This document shows, in pieces, positions 1-11,440 of a stretch of 64,000 nucleotides of DNA. Numbering within the stretch: the first letter of the stretch is position 1; each line of letters begins with the position of its first letter. The stretch covers positions 24,210,476 through 24,274,475 of the forward strand of contig OZ059894.1 in assembly GCA_964057225.1 (NCBI GenBank), written 5' to 3'. The notes beneath the pieces are model-generated. The model saw only the letters and a list, made by a program, of their open reading frames with translations. It did no database searches and was not told the DNA's origin. The position numbers and the translations under genes were made by a program. The DNA comes from Auanema rhodensis (lineage: Eukaryota; Nematoda; Chromadorea; Rhabditida; Rhabditidae).

Positions 1-359
1 TTAGTCTAAAAACGAATTTTTATTGATATTGGTGCATGGTAACCATGACTTTGAAATTTACGTGAACTTTAGTTTATGCTAATTAAATGTACACGTGATG
101 TGCACTTGGTATGTAACTCGCTTCACGTGAAGGATAAAGAGATGCGGTTTTCAAAATTAGATTCCCCATGTCCATATTAGTCTAAAAACAAATTTTTATT
201 GATATTGGTTCATGGTAACCATGACTTTGAAATTTACGTGAACTTCAATTTATGCTAATTAAATGTACACGTGATGTGCACTTGGTATGTAACTCGCTTC
301 ACGTGAAAGATGAAGAGATGCGGTTTTCAAAATTAGATTCCCTATGTCCATATTAGTCT

Positions 360-373
360 AAAAACAAATTTTT
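360..373 (+). other. A/T tract near monomer start (recurs in each monomer)
   Basis: Five A, one C, then AAATTTTT lie at monomer positions 8-21 in nearly every copy. Further A/T-rich blocks sit at about 52-60, 68-87 and 148-159. A-tracts can bend DNA and influence nucleosome placement; that effect is inferred. Three monomers (3521, 5985, 7569) have A instead of C at position 13, giving an unbroken A run. The sole indel in the window is in this T run. Confidence 0.6.
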
Positions 374-385
374 ATTGATATTGGT

Positions 386-400
386 TCATGGTAACCATGA
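386..400. other. dyad CATGGT-A-ACCATG (recurs in each monomer)
   Basis: CATGGT and ACCATG are exact reverse complements around one central A, giving a 13-bp dyad at monomer positions 35-47. In T-class monomers the flanking T34 and A48 extend it to 15 bp; in G-class monomers G34 stops it at 13. It contains GGTAACC. Class D monomers carry G39A, which breaks the pairing next to the centre. Short dyads able to form cruciforms have been noted as common in centromeric satellites lacking CENP-B boxes; a role here is inference. Confidence 0.75.
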
Positions 401-408
401 CTTTGAAA

Positions 409-418
409 TTTACGTGAA
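409..418. other. ACGTGA motif 1, TTTACGTGAA (recurs in each monomer)
   Basis: An imperfect palindrome at monomer positions 57-66, one base short of the perfect TTCACGTGAA seen later in the same monomer. It is the first of three ACGTGA motifs with cores at 60, 93 and 125. It is almost invariant; class D changes the base just upstream (A56G), the monomer at 55968 reads AAGTGA, and those at 28512 and 41008 read ACCTGA. Confidence 0.6.
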
Positions 419-419
419 C

Positions 420-439
420 TTTAATTTATGCTAATTAAA
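420..439. other. AT-rich inverted repeat TTTAATT-6-AATTAAA (recurs)
   Basis: TTTAATT at monomer positions 68-74 is the exact reverse complement of AATTAAA at 81-87, separated by TATGCT. The common T70C variant (CTTCAATTT) breaks one pair of the stem. The variant A82G (CTAGTTAAA, at 41008, 45936, 54560 and 60192) also breaks it. It could form a hairpin in single-stranded DNA or RNA; no function is shown. Confidence 0.6.
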
Positions 440-443
440 TGTA

Positions 444-457
444 CACGTGATGTGCAC
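444..457. other. ACGTGA motif 2, CACGTGAT, with adjoining GTGCAC (recurs)
   Basis: CACGTGAT at monomer positions 92-99 contains the palindrome CACGTG, the core of plant G-boxes and bHLH E-boxes. Read on the minus strand it is ATCACGTG, an exact match to the budding-yeast CDEI consensus RTCACRTG. GTGCAC follows directly at 100-105. Class D has G95T and loses CACGTG. The A98T variants (16017, 16545, 18305, 18833) keep CACGTG but lose the CDEI match. Binding is unproven and the CDEI match may be chance. Confidence 0.6.
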
Positions 458-473
458 TTGGTATGTAACTCGC

Positions 474-483
474 TTCACGTGAA
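474..483. other. ACGTGA motif 3, perfect palindrome TTCACGTGAA (recurs)
   Basis: A perfect 10-bp palindrome at monomer positions 122-131 with a CACGTG centre. Class D has A130T, which shortens the palindrome but keeps CACGTG. Some monomers have G129A (CACGTAAAAG, for example 23233, 24992, 38544, 44176, 50160, 52800, 56496, 58432), and two have TTCAAGTG (10385, 14609). The core lies 32 bp after that of motif 2, about three helical turns. Confidence 0.65.
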
Positions 484-2816
484 AGATAAAGAGATGCGGT
501 TTTCAAAATTAGATTCCCCATGTCCATATTAGTCTAAAAACAAATTTTTATTGATATTGGTGCATGGTAACCATGACTTTGAAATTTACGTGAACTTTAA
601 TTTATGCTAATTAAATGTACACGTGATGTGCACTTGGTATGTAACTCGCTTCACGTGAAAGATAAAAAGATGCGGTTTTCAAAATTAAATTTCCCATGTC
701 CATATTAGTCTAAAAACAAATTTTTATTGATATTGGTGCATGGTAACCATGACTTTGAAATTTACGTGAACTTTAATTTATGCTAATTAAATGTACACGT
801 GATGTGCACTTGGTATGTAACTCGCTTCACGTGAAAGATAAAGAGATGCGGTTTTCAAAATTAGATTCCCCATGTCCATATTAGTCTAAAAACAAATTTT
901 TATTGATATTGGTTCATGGTAACCATGACTTTGAAATTTACGTGAACTTTAATTTATGCTAATTAAATGTACACGTGATGTGCACTTGGTATGTAACTCG
1001 CTTCACGTGAAAGATAAAGAGATGCGGTTTCCAAAATTAGATTCCCCATGTCCATATTAGTCTAAAAACAAATTTTTATTGATATTGGTGCATGGTAACC
1101 ATGACTTTGAAATTTACGTGAATTTTAATTTATGCTAATTAAATGTACACGTGATGTGCATTTGGTATGTAACTAGCTTCACGTGAAAGATAAAGAGATG
1201 CGGTTTTCAAAATTAGATTCCCCATGTCCATATTAGTCTAAAAACAAATTTTTATTGATATTGGTGCATGGTAACCATGACTTTGAAATTTACGTGAACT
1301 TCAATTTATGCTAATTAAATGTACACGTGATGTGCACTTGGTATGTAACTCGCTTCACGTGAAAGATAAAGAGATGCGGTTTTCAAAATTAGATTCCCCA
1401 TGTCCATATTAGTCTAAAAACAAATTTTTATTGATATTGGTGCATGGTAACCATGACTTTGAAATTTACGTGAACTTTAATTTATGCTAATTAAATGTAC
1501 ACGTGATGTGCACTTGGTATGTAACTCGCTTCACGTGAAAGATAAAGAGATGCGGTTTTCAAAATTAAATTTCCCATGTCCATATTAGTCTAAAAACAAA
1601 TTTTTATTGATATTGGTGCATGGTAACCATGACTTTGAAATTTACGTGAACTTTAATTTATGCTAATTAAATGTACACGTGATGTGCACTTGGTATGTAA
1701 CTCGCTTCACGTGAAAGATAAAGAGATGCGGTTTTCAAAATTAGATTCCCCATGTCCATATTAGTCTAAAAACAAATTTTTATTGATATTGGTGCATGGT
1801 AACCATGACTTTGAAATTTACGTGAACTTTAATTTATGCTAATTAAATGTACACGTGATGTGCACTTGGTATGTAACTCGCTTCACGTGAAAGATGAAGA
1901 GATGCGGTTTTCAAAATTAGATTCCCCATGTCCATATTAGTCTAAAAACAAATTTTTATTGATATTGGTTCATGGTAACCATGACTTTGAAATTTACGTG
2001 AACTTCAATTTATGCTAATTAAATGTACACGTGATGTGCACTTGGTATGTAACTCGCTTCACGTGAAAGATGAAGAGATGCGGTTTTCAAAATTAGATTC
2101 CCTATGTCCATATTAGTCTAAAAACAAATTTTTATTGATATTGGTTCATGGTAACCATGACTTTGAAATTTACGTGAACTTTAATTTATGCTAATTAAAT
2201 GTACACGTGATGTGCACTTGGTATGTAACTCGCTTCACGTGAAAGATAAAGAGATGCGGTTTTCAAAATTAGATTCCCCATGTCCATATTAGTCTAAAAA
2301 CAAATTTTTATTGATATTGGTTCATGGTAACCATGACTTTGAAATTTACGTGAACTTTAATTTATGCTAATTAAATGTACACGTGATGTGCACTTGGTAT
2401 GTAACTCGCTTCACGTGAAAGATAAAAAGATGCGGTTTTCAAAATTAAATTTCCCATGTCCATATTAGTCTAAAAACAAATTTTTATTGATATTGGTTCA
2501 TGGTAACCATGACTTTGAAATTTACGTGAACTTCAATTTATGCTAATTAAATGTACACGTGATGTGCACTTGGTATGTAACTCGCTTCACGTGAAAGATG
2601 AAGAGATGCGGTTTTCAAAATTAGATTCCCTATGTCCATATTAGTCTAAAAACAAATTTTTATTGATATTGGTTCATGGTAACCATGACTTTGAAATTTA
2701 CGTGAACTTTAATTTATGCTAATTAAATGTACACGTGATGTGCACTTGGTATGTAACTCGCTTCACGTGAAAGATAAAGAGATGCGGTTTTCAAAATTAG
2801 ATTGCCCATGTCCATA

Positions 2817-2992
2817 TTAGTCTAAAAACAAATTTTTATTGATATTGGTTCATGATAACCATGACTTTGAAGTTTACGTGAACTTTAATTTATGCTAATT
2901 AAATGTACACTTGATGTGCACTTGGTATGTAACTCGCTTCACGTGTAAGATAAAGAGATGCGGTTTTCAAAATTAGATTCCCTATGTCCATA
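2817..2992 (+). repeat. class D variant monomer (first of 11)
   Basis: Class D is defined by G39A (CATGATAACC), A56G (GAAGTTTACG), G95T (ACACTTGATG) and A130T (CACGTGTAAG), inherited together. Copies start at 2817, 3873, 4929, 5633, 6865, 7921, 8977, 9681, 11441, 12497 and 13201; the one at 8977 lacks A56G. Three of the four changes hit the motifs other monomers conserve: G39A breaks the CATGG dyad, G95T destroys the second CACGTG, and A130T shortens the perfect palindrome. Full D monomers are absent after 13376. Confidence 0.88.
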
Positions 2993-4048
2993 TTAGTCAA
3001 AAAACAAATTTTTATTGATATTGGTGCATGGTAACCATGACTTTGAAATTTACGTGAATTTTAATTTATGCTAATTAAATGTACACGTGATGTGCACTTG
3101 GTATGTAACTCGCTTCACGTGAAAGATGAAGAGATGCGGTTTTCAAAATTAGATTCCCTATGTCCATATTAGTCTAAAAACAAATTTTTATTGATATTGG
3201 TTCATGGTAACCATGACTTTGAAATTTACGTGAACTTTAATTTATGCTAATTAAATGTACACGTGATGTGCACTTGGTATGTAACTCGCTTCACGTGAAA
3301 GATAAAGAGATGCGGTTTTCAAAATTAGATTCCCCATGTCCATATTAGTCTAAAAACAAATTTTTATTGATATTGGTTCATGGTAACCATGACTTTGAAA
3401 TTTACGTGAACTTTAATTTATGCTAATTAAATGTACACGTGATGTGCACTTGGTATGTAACTCGCTTCACGTGAAAGATAAAAAGATGCGGTTTTCAAAA
3501 TTAAATTTCCCATGTCCATATTAGTCTAAAAAAAAATTTTTATTGATATTGGTGCATGGTAACCATGACTTTGAAATTTACGTGAACTTTAATTTATGCT
3601 AATTAAATGTACACGTGATGTGCACTTGGTATGTAACTCGCTTCACGTGAAAGATAAAGAGATGCGGTTTTCAAAATTAGATTCCCCATATCCATATTAG
3701 TCTAAAAACAAATTTTTATTGATATTGGTGCATGGTAACCATGACTTTGAAATTTACGTGAACTTTAATTTATGCTAATTAAATGTACACGTGATGTGCA
3801 CTTGGTATGTAACTCGCTTCACGTGAAAGATAAAGAGATGCGGTTTTCAAAATTAGATTGCCCATGTCCATATTAGTCTAAAAACAAATTTTTATTGATA
3901 TTGGTTCATGATAACCATGACTTTGAAGTTTACGTGAACTTTAATTTATGCTAATTAAATGTACACTTGATGTGCACTTGGTATGTAACTCGCTTCACGT
4001 GTAAGATAAAGAGATGCGGTTTTCAAAATTAGATTCCCCATGTCCATA

Positions 4049-4224
4049 TTAGTCTAAAAACAAATTTTTATTGATATTGGTGCATGGTAACCATGACTTT
4101 GAAATTTACGTGAATTTTAATTTATGCTAATTAAATGTACACGTGATGTGCACTTGGTATGTAACTAGCTTCACGTGAAAGATAAAGAGATGCGGTTTTC
4201 AAAATTAGATTCCCTATGTCCATA
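4049..4224 (+). repeat. class E variant monomer (usual partner of D)
   Basis: Class E carries C67T (GTGAATTTT) and C119A (AACTAGC), the latter removing one CpG. Copies start at 1057, 4049, 5105, 8097, 9153, 9857, 10737, 11617, 12673, 13377 and 14961. Eight of these directly follow a class D monomer, making a D-E dimer. The monomers at 2993 and 7041, also after D, have C67T but not C119A and carry class C markers at 136 and 167, so they look recombinant. None occurs beyond 15136. Confidence 0.85.
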
Positions 4225-6336
4225 TTAGTCTAAAAACAAATTTTTATTGATATTGGTGCATGGTAACCATGACTTTGAAATTTACGTGAACTTCAATTTA
4301 TGCTAATTAAATGTACACGTGATGTGCACTTGGTATGTAACTCGCTTCACGTGAAAGATAAAGAGATGCGGTTTTCAAAATTAGATTCCCCATGTCCATA
4401 TTAGTCTAAAAACAAATTTTTATTGATATTGGTGCATGGTAACCATGACTTTGAAATTTACGTGAACTTTAATTTATGCTAATTAAATGTACACGTGATG
4501 TGCACTTGGTATGTAACTCGCTTCACGTGAAAGATAAAGAGATGCGGTTTTCAAAATTAGATTCCCCATGTCCATATTAGTCTAAAAACAAATTTTTATT
4601 GATATTGGTTCATGGTAACCATGACTTTGAAATTTACGTGAACTTTAATTTATGCTAATTAAATGTACACGTGATGTGCACTTGGTATGTAACTCGCTTC
4701 ACGTGAAAGATAAAGAGATGCGGTTTTCAAAATTAGATTCCCCATGTTCATATTAGTCTAAAAACAAATTTTTATTGATATTGGTTCATGGTAACCATGA
4801 CTTTGAAATTTACGTGAACTTTAATTTATGCTAATTAAATGTACACGTGATGTGCACTTGGTATGTAACTCGCTTCACGTGAAAGATAAAGAGATGCGGT
4901 TTTCAAAATTAGATTCCCCATGTCCATATTAGTCTAAAAACAAATTTTTATTGATATTGGTTCATGATAACCATGACTTTGAAGTTTACGTGAACTTTAA
5001 TTTATGCTAATTAAATGTACACTTGATGTGCACTTGGTATGTAACTCGCTTCACGTGTAAGATAAAGAGATGCGGTTTTCAAAATTAGATTCCCCATGTC
5101 CATATTAGTCTAAAAACAAATTTTTATTGATATTGGTGCATGGTAACCATGACTTTGAAATTTACGTGAATTTTAATTTATGCTAATTAAATGTACACGT
5201 GATGTGCACTTGGTATGTAACTAGCTTCACGTGAAAGATAAAGAGATGCGGTTTTCAAAATTAGATTCCCTATGTCCATATTAGTCTAAAAACAAATTTT
5301 TATTGATATTGGTGCATGGTAACCATGACTTTGAAATTTACGTGAACTTTAATTTATGCTAATTAAATGTACACGTGATGTGCACTTGGTATGTAACTCG
5401 CTTCACGTGAAAGATAAAGAGATGCGGTTTTCAAAATTAGATTCCCCATGTTCATATTAGTCTAAAAACAAATTTTTATTGATATTGGTTCATGGTAACC
5501 ATGACTTTGAAATTTACGTGAACTTTAATTTATGCTAATTAAATGTACACGTGATGTGCACTTGGTATGTAACTCGCTTCACGTGAAAGATAAAGAGATG
5601 CGGTTTTCAAAATTAGATTCCCCATGTCCATATTAGTCTAAAAACAAATTTTTATTGATATTGGTTCATGATAACCATGACTTTGAAGTTTACGTGAACT
5701 TTAATTTATGCTAATTAAATGTACACTTGATGTGCACTTGGTATGTAACTCGCTTCACGTGTAAGATAAAGAGATGCGGTTTTCAAAATTAGATTCCCCA
5801 TGTCCATATTAGTCTAAAAACAAATTTTTATTGATATTGGTTCATGGTAACCATGACTTTGAAATTTACGTGAACTTTAATTTATGCTAATTAAATGTAC
5901 ACGTGATGTGCACTTGGTATGTAACTCGCTTCACGTGAAAGATAAAAAGATGCGGTTTTCAAAATTAAATTTCCCATGTCCATATTAGTCTAAAAAAAAA
6001 TTTTTATTGATATTGGTGCATGGTAACCATGACTTTGAAATTTACGTGAACTTTAATTTATGCTAATTAAATGTACACGTGATGTGCACTTGGTATGTAA
6101 CTCGCTTCACGTGAAAGATAAAGAGATGCGGTTTTCAAAATTAGATTCCCCATGTCCATATTAGTCTAAAAACAAATTTTTATTGATATTGGTGCATGGT
6201 AACCATGACTTTGAAATTTACGTGAACTTTAATTTATGCTAATTAAATGTACACGTGATGTGCACTTGGTATGTAACTCGCTTCACGTGAAAGATAAAGA
6301 GATGCGGTTTTCAAAATTAGATTCCCCATGTCCATA

Positions 6337-9300
6337 TTAGTCTAAAAACAAATTTTTATTGATATTGGTTCATGGTAACCATGACTTTGAAATTTACGTG
6401 AACTTTAATTTATGCTAATTAAATGTACACGTGATGTGCACTTGGTATGTAACTCGCTTCACGTGAAAGATAAAAAGATGCGGTTTTCAAAATTAAATTT
6501 CCCATGTCCATATTAGTCTAAAAACAAATTTTTATTGATATTGGTTCATGGTAACCATGACTTTGAAATTTACGTGAACTTCAATTTATGCTAATTAAAT
6601 GTACACGTGATGTGCACTTGGTATGTAACTCGCTTCACGTGAAAGATGAAGAGATGCGGTTTTCAAAATTAGATTCCCTATGTCCATATTAGTCTAAAAA
6701 CAAATTTTTATTGATATTGGTTCATGGTAACCATGACTTTGAAATTTACGTGAACTTTAATTTATGCTAATTAAATGTACACGTGATGTGCACTTGGTAT
6801 GTAACTCGCTTCACGTGAAAGATAAAGAGATGCGGTTTTCAAAATTAGATTGCCCATGTCCATATTAGTCTAGAAACAAATTTTTATTGATATTGGTTCA
6901 TGATAACCATGACTTTGAAGTTTACGTGAACTTTAATTTATGCTAATTAAATGTACACTTGATGTGCACTTGGTATGTAACTCGCTTCACGTGTAAGATA
7001 AAGAGATGCGGTTTTCAAAATTAGATTCCCTATGTCCATATTAGTCAAAAAACAAATTTTTATTGATATTGGTGCATGGTAACCATGACTTTGAAATTTA
7101 CGTGAATTTTAATTTATGCTAATTAAATGTACACGTGATGTGCACTTGGTATGTAACTCGCTTCACGTGAAAGATGAAGAGATGCGGTTTTCAAAATTAG
7201 ATTCCCTATGTCCATATTAGTCTAAAAACAAATTTTTATTGATATTGGTTCATGGTAACCATGACTTTGAAATTTACGTGAACTTTAATTTATGCTAATT
7301 AAATGTACACGTGATGTGCACTTGGTATGTAACTCGCTTCACGTGAAAGATAAAGAGATGCGGTTTTCAAAATTAGATTCCCCATGTCCATATTAGTCTA
7401 AAAACAAATTTTTATTGATATTGGTTCATGGTAACCATGACTTTGAAATTTACGTGAACTTTAATTTATGCTAATTAAATGTACACGTGATGTGCACTTG
7501 GTATGTAACTCGCTTCACGTGAAAGATAAAAAGATGCGGTTTTCAAAATTAAATTTCCCATGTCCATATTAGTCTAAAAAAAAATTTTTATTGATATTGG
7601 TGCATGGTAACCATGACTTTGAAATTTACGTGAACTTTAATTTATGCTAATTAAATGTACACGTGATGTGCACTTGGTATGTAACTCGCTTCACGTGAAA
7701 GATAAAGAGATGCGGTTTTCAAAATTAGATTCCCCATATCCATATTAGTCTAAAAACAAATTTTTATTGATATTGGTGCATGGTAACCATGACTTTGAAA
7801 TTTACGTGAACTTTAATTTATGCTAATTAAATGTACACGTGATGTGCACTTGGTATGTAACTCGCTTCACGTGAAAGATAAAGAGATGCGGTTTTCAAAA
7901 TTAGATTGCCCATGTCCATATTAGTCTAAAAACAAATTTTTATTGATATTGGTTCATGATAACCATGACTTTGAAGTTTACGTGAACTTTAATTTATGCT
8001 AATTAAATGTACACTTGATGTGCACTTGGTATGTAACTCGCTTCACGTGTAAGATAAAGAGATGCGGTTTTCAAAATTAGATTCCCCATGTCCATATTAG
8101 TCTAAAAACAAATTTTTATTGATATTGGTGCATGGTAACCATGACTTTGAAATTTACGTGAATTTTAATTTATGCTAATTAAATGTACACGTGATGTGCA
8201 CTTGGTATGTAACTAGCTTCACGTGAAAGATAAAGAGATGCGGTTTTCAAAATTAGATTCCCTATGTCCATATTAGTCTAAAAACAAATTTTTATTGATA
8301 TTGGTGCATGGTAACCATGACTTTGAAATTTACGTGAACTTCAATTTATGCTAATTAAATGTACACGTGATGTGCACTTGGTATGTAACTCGCTTCACGT
8401 GAAAGATAAAGAGATGCGGTTTTCAAAATTAGATTCCCCATGTCCATATTAGTCTAAAAACAAATTTTTATTGATATTGGTGCATGGTAACCATGACTTT
8501 AAAATTTACGTGAACTTTAATTTATGCTAATTAAATGTACACGTGATGTGCACTTGGTATGTAACTCGCTTCACGTGAAAGATAAAGAGATGCGGTTTTC
8601 AAAATTAGATTCCCCATGTCCATATTAGTCTAAAAACAAATTTTTATTGATATTGGTTCATGGTAACCATGACTTTGAAATTTACGTGAACTTTAATTTA
8701 TGCTAATTAAATGTACACGTGATGTGCACTTGGTATGTAACTCGCTTCACGTGAAAGATAAAGAGATGCGGTTTTCAAAATTAGATTCCCCATGTTCATA
8801 TTAGTCTAAAAACAAATTTTTATTGATATTGGTTCATGGTAACCATGACTTTGAAATTTACGTGAACTTTAATTTATGCTAATTAAATGTACACGTGATG
8901 TGCACTTGGTATGTAACTCGCTTCACGTGAAAGATAAAGAGATGCGGTTTTCAAAATTAGATTCCCCATGTCCATATTAGTCTAAAAACAAATTTTTATT
9001 GATATTGGTTCATGATAACCATGACTTTGAAATTTACGTGAACTTTAATTTATGCTAATTAAATGTACACTTGATGTGCACTTGGTATGTAACTCGCTTC
9101 ACGTGTAAGATAAAGAGATGCGGTTTTCAAAATTAGATTCCCCATGTCCATATTAGTCTAAAAACAAATTTTTATTGATATTGGTGCATGGTAACCATGA
9201 CTTTGAAATTTACGTGAATTTTAATTTATGCTAATTAAATGTACACGTGATGTGCACTTGGTATGTAACTAGCTTCACGTGAAAGATAAAGAGATGCGGT

Positions 9301-9856
9301 TTTCAAAATTAGATTCCCTATGTCCATATTAGTCTAAAAACAAATTTTTATTGATATTGGTGCATGGTAACCATGACTTTGAAATTTACGTGAACTTTAA
9401 TTTATGCTAATTAAATGTACACGTGATGTGCACTTGGTATGTAACTCGCTTCACGTGAAAGATAAAGAGATGCGGTTTTCAAAATTAGATTCCCCATGTT
9501 CATATTAGTCTAAAAACAAATTTTTATTGATATTGGTTCATGGTAACCATGACTTTGAAATTTACGTGAACTTTAATTTATGCTAATTAAATGTACACGT
9601 GATGTGCACTTGGTATGTAACTCGCTTCACGTGAAAGATAAAGAGATGCGGTTTTCAAAATTAGATTCCCCATGTCCATATTAGTCTAAAAACAAATTTT
9701 TATTGATATTGGTTCATGATAACCATGACTTTGAAGTTTACGTGAACTTTAATTTATGCTAATTAAATGTACACTTGATGTGCACTTGGTATGTAACTCG
9801 CTTCACGTGTAAGATAAAGAGATGCGGTTTTCAAAATTAGATTCCCCATGTCCATA
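6337..9856 (+). repeat. 23-monomer-offset segmental duplication, copy 2
   Basis: Second copy of the block at 2289-5808, displaced by exactly 23 monomers (4048 bp). The part from 7921 on was itself duplicated again 20 monomers further (11441-13728), so the two events overlap. Repeated unequal exchange is the simplest explanation. Confidence 0.85.
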
Positions 9857-10208
9857 TTAGTCTAAAAACAAATTTTTATTGATATTGGTGCATGGTAACC
9901 ATGACTTTGAAATTTACGTGAATTTTAATTTATGCTAATTAAATGTACACGTGATGTGCACTTGGTATGTAACTAGCTTCACGTGAAAGATAAAGAGATG
10001 CGGTTTTCAAAATTAGATTCCCTATGTCCATATTAGTCTAAAAACAAATTTTTATTGATATTGGTGCATGGTAACCATGACTTTGAAATTTACGTGAACT
10101 TCAATTTATGCTAATTAAATGTACACGTGATGTGCACTTGGTATGTAACTCGCTTCACGTGAAAGATAAAGAGATTCGGTTTTCAAAATTAGATTCCCCA
10201 TGTCCATA
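7921..10208 (+). repeat. 20-monomer-offset segmental duplication, copy 1
   Basis: Thirteen monomers recur at 11441-13728, offset 3520 bp. The order D, E, T70C monomer, G class, CCCCATGTTC monomer, T class, D, E, CCCCATGTTC monomer, T class, D, E, T70C monomer is the same in both. Differences include GAGATTCGG in the last monomer of this copy only and the partly reverted D monomer at 8977. Confidence 0.82.
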
Positions 10209-11440
10209 TTAGTCTAAAAACAAATTTTTATTGATATTGGTTCATGGTAACCATGACTTTGAAATTTACGTGAACTTTAATTTATGCTAATTAAATGTAC
10301 ACGTGATGTGCACTTGGTATGTATTTCGCTTCACGTGAAAGATAAAGAGATGCGGTTTTCAAAATTAGATTCCCCATGTCCATATTAGTCTAAAAACAAA
10401 TTTTTATTGATATTGGTTCATGGTAACCATGACTTTGAAATTTACGTGAACTTTAATTTATGCTAATTAAATGTACACGTGATGTGCACTTGGTATGTAT
10501 TTCGCTTCAAGTGAAAGATAAAGAGATGCGGTTTTCAAAATTAGATTCCCCATGTCCATATTAGTCTAAAAACAAATTTTTATTGATATTGGTTCATGGT
10601 AACCATGACTTTGAAATTTACGTGAACTTTAATTTATGCTAATTAAATGTACACGTGATGTGCACTTGGTATGTATTTCGCTTCACGTGAAAGATAAAGA
10701 GATGCGGTTTTCAAAATTAGATTCCCCATGTCCATATTAGTCTAAAAACAAATTTTTATTGATATTGGTGCATGGTAACCATGACTTTGAAATTTACGTG
10801 AATTTTAATTTATGCTAATTGAATGTACACGTGATGTGCACTTGGTATGTAACTAGCTTCACGTGAAAGATAAAGAGATGCGGTTTTCAAAATTAGATTC
10901 CCCATGTCCATATTAGTCTAAAAACAAATTTTTATTGATATTGGTTCATGGTAACCATGACTTTGAAATTTACGTGAACTTTAATTTATGCTAATTAAAT
11001 GTACACGTGATGTGCACTTGGTATGTAACTCGCTTCACGTGAAAGATAAAGAGATGCGGTTTTCAAAATTTGATTCCCCATGTCCATATTAGTCTAAAAA
11101 CAAATTTTTATTGATATTGGTTCATGGTAACCATGACTTTGAAATTTACGTGAACTTTAATTTATGCTAATTAAATGTACACGTGATGTGCACTTGGTAT
11201 GTAACTCGCTTCACGTGAAAGATAAAGAGATGCGGTTTTCAAAATTAGATTCCCTATGTCCATATTAGTCTAAAAACAAATTTTTATTGATATTGGTTCA
11301 TGGTAACCATGACTTTGAAATTTACGTGAACTTTAATTTATGCTAATTAAATGTACACGTGATGTGCACTTGGTATGTAACTCGCTTCACGTGAAAGATA
11401 AAGAGATGCGGTTTTCAAAATTAGATTCCCCATGTCCATA
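10033..11440 (+). repeat. 24-monomer-offset segmental duplication, copy 1
   Basis: Eight monomers recur at 14257-15664, offset 4224 bp. Markers: GAGATTCGG in the first monomer, three successive monomers with GTATTTCGC (A116T, C117T), the middle one also with TTCAAGTG, then an E monomer with the private AATTGAATG at 10821 and 15045, then a CCCTATG monomer. The match is best for 10209-11264. Confidence 0.82.

Larger units (their letters stand above)
353..528 (+). repeat. representative consensus-like monomer (T class)
   Basis: This copy shows the commonest state at almost every position and serves as the reference here. Landmarks by monomer position: TTAGTCTAAAAAC at 1-13, an A/T tract at 8-21, GGTTCATGGTAACCATG at 31-47, TTTACGTGAA at 57-66, an AT-rich inverted repeat at 68-87, CACGTGAT at 92-99, GTGCAC at 100-105, TTCACGTGAA at 122-131, GATGCGG at 141-147, and ATTCCCCATGTCC at 161-173. 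About half of the monomers instead carry G at position 34 (GGTGCATGG); this G/T choice is the commonest difference between monomers. Confidence 0.95.
177..704 (+). repeat. 3-monomer block repeated ten monomers downstream
   Basis: A class C monomer (T70C, A136G, C167T), a consensus T monomer, and a monomer with G139A (GATAAAAAG), G160A and C164T (AATTAAATTTCCC) recur in the same order at 1937-2464, 1760 bp away. The third differs at position 34. Support is modest because only three monomers are involved, but the third is an uncommon class. Confidence 0.6.
2289..5808 (+). repeat. 23-monomer-offset segmental duplication, copy 1
   Basis: Twenty monomers repeat in the same order 4048 bp downstream (6337-9856). 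Shared markers include ATTGCCC at 2801 and 6849, TTAGTCAAAA at 2993 and 7041, the all-A tract at 3521 and 7569, CCCCATATCC in the same two monomers, and class D monomers at 2817, 3873, 4929 and 5633 matching 6865, 7921, 8977 and 9681. Differences are few, such as TCTAGAAAC at 6865, TTTAAAATT in the monomer at 8449, and loss of A56G in the D monomer at 8977. Confidence 0.85.

Noticed and set aside
444-451. Functional promoter G-box or ABRE
   Set aside because: CACGTG recurs in most monomers with no adjoining gene, TATA context or transcript evidence; reported only as a motif.
3521-3540. Polyadenylation tail or retroposon junction at the A run
   Set aside because: The A run is a single C-to-A change inside the normal monomer tract and is followed by in-register satellite.
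10209-10736. CENP-B-box-like TTCGCTTCA in the GTATTTCGC monomers
   Set aside because: TTCG, four bases and A fit, but the required CGGG is TGAA or TGAG-like here, so the core is not met; only six monomers in the window have it.
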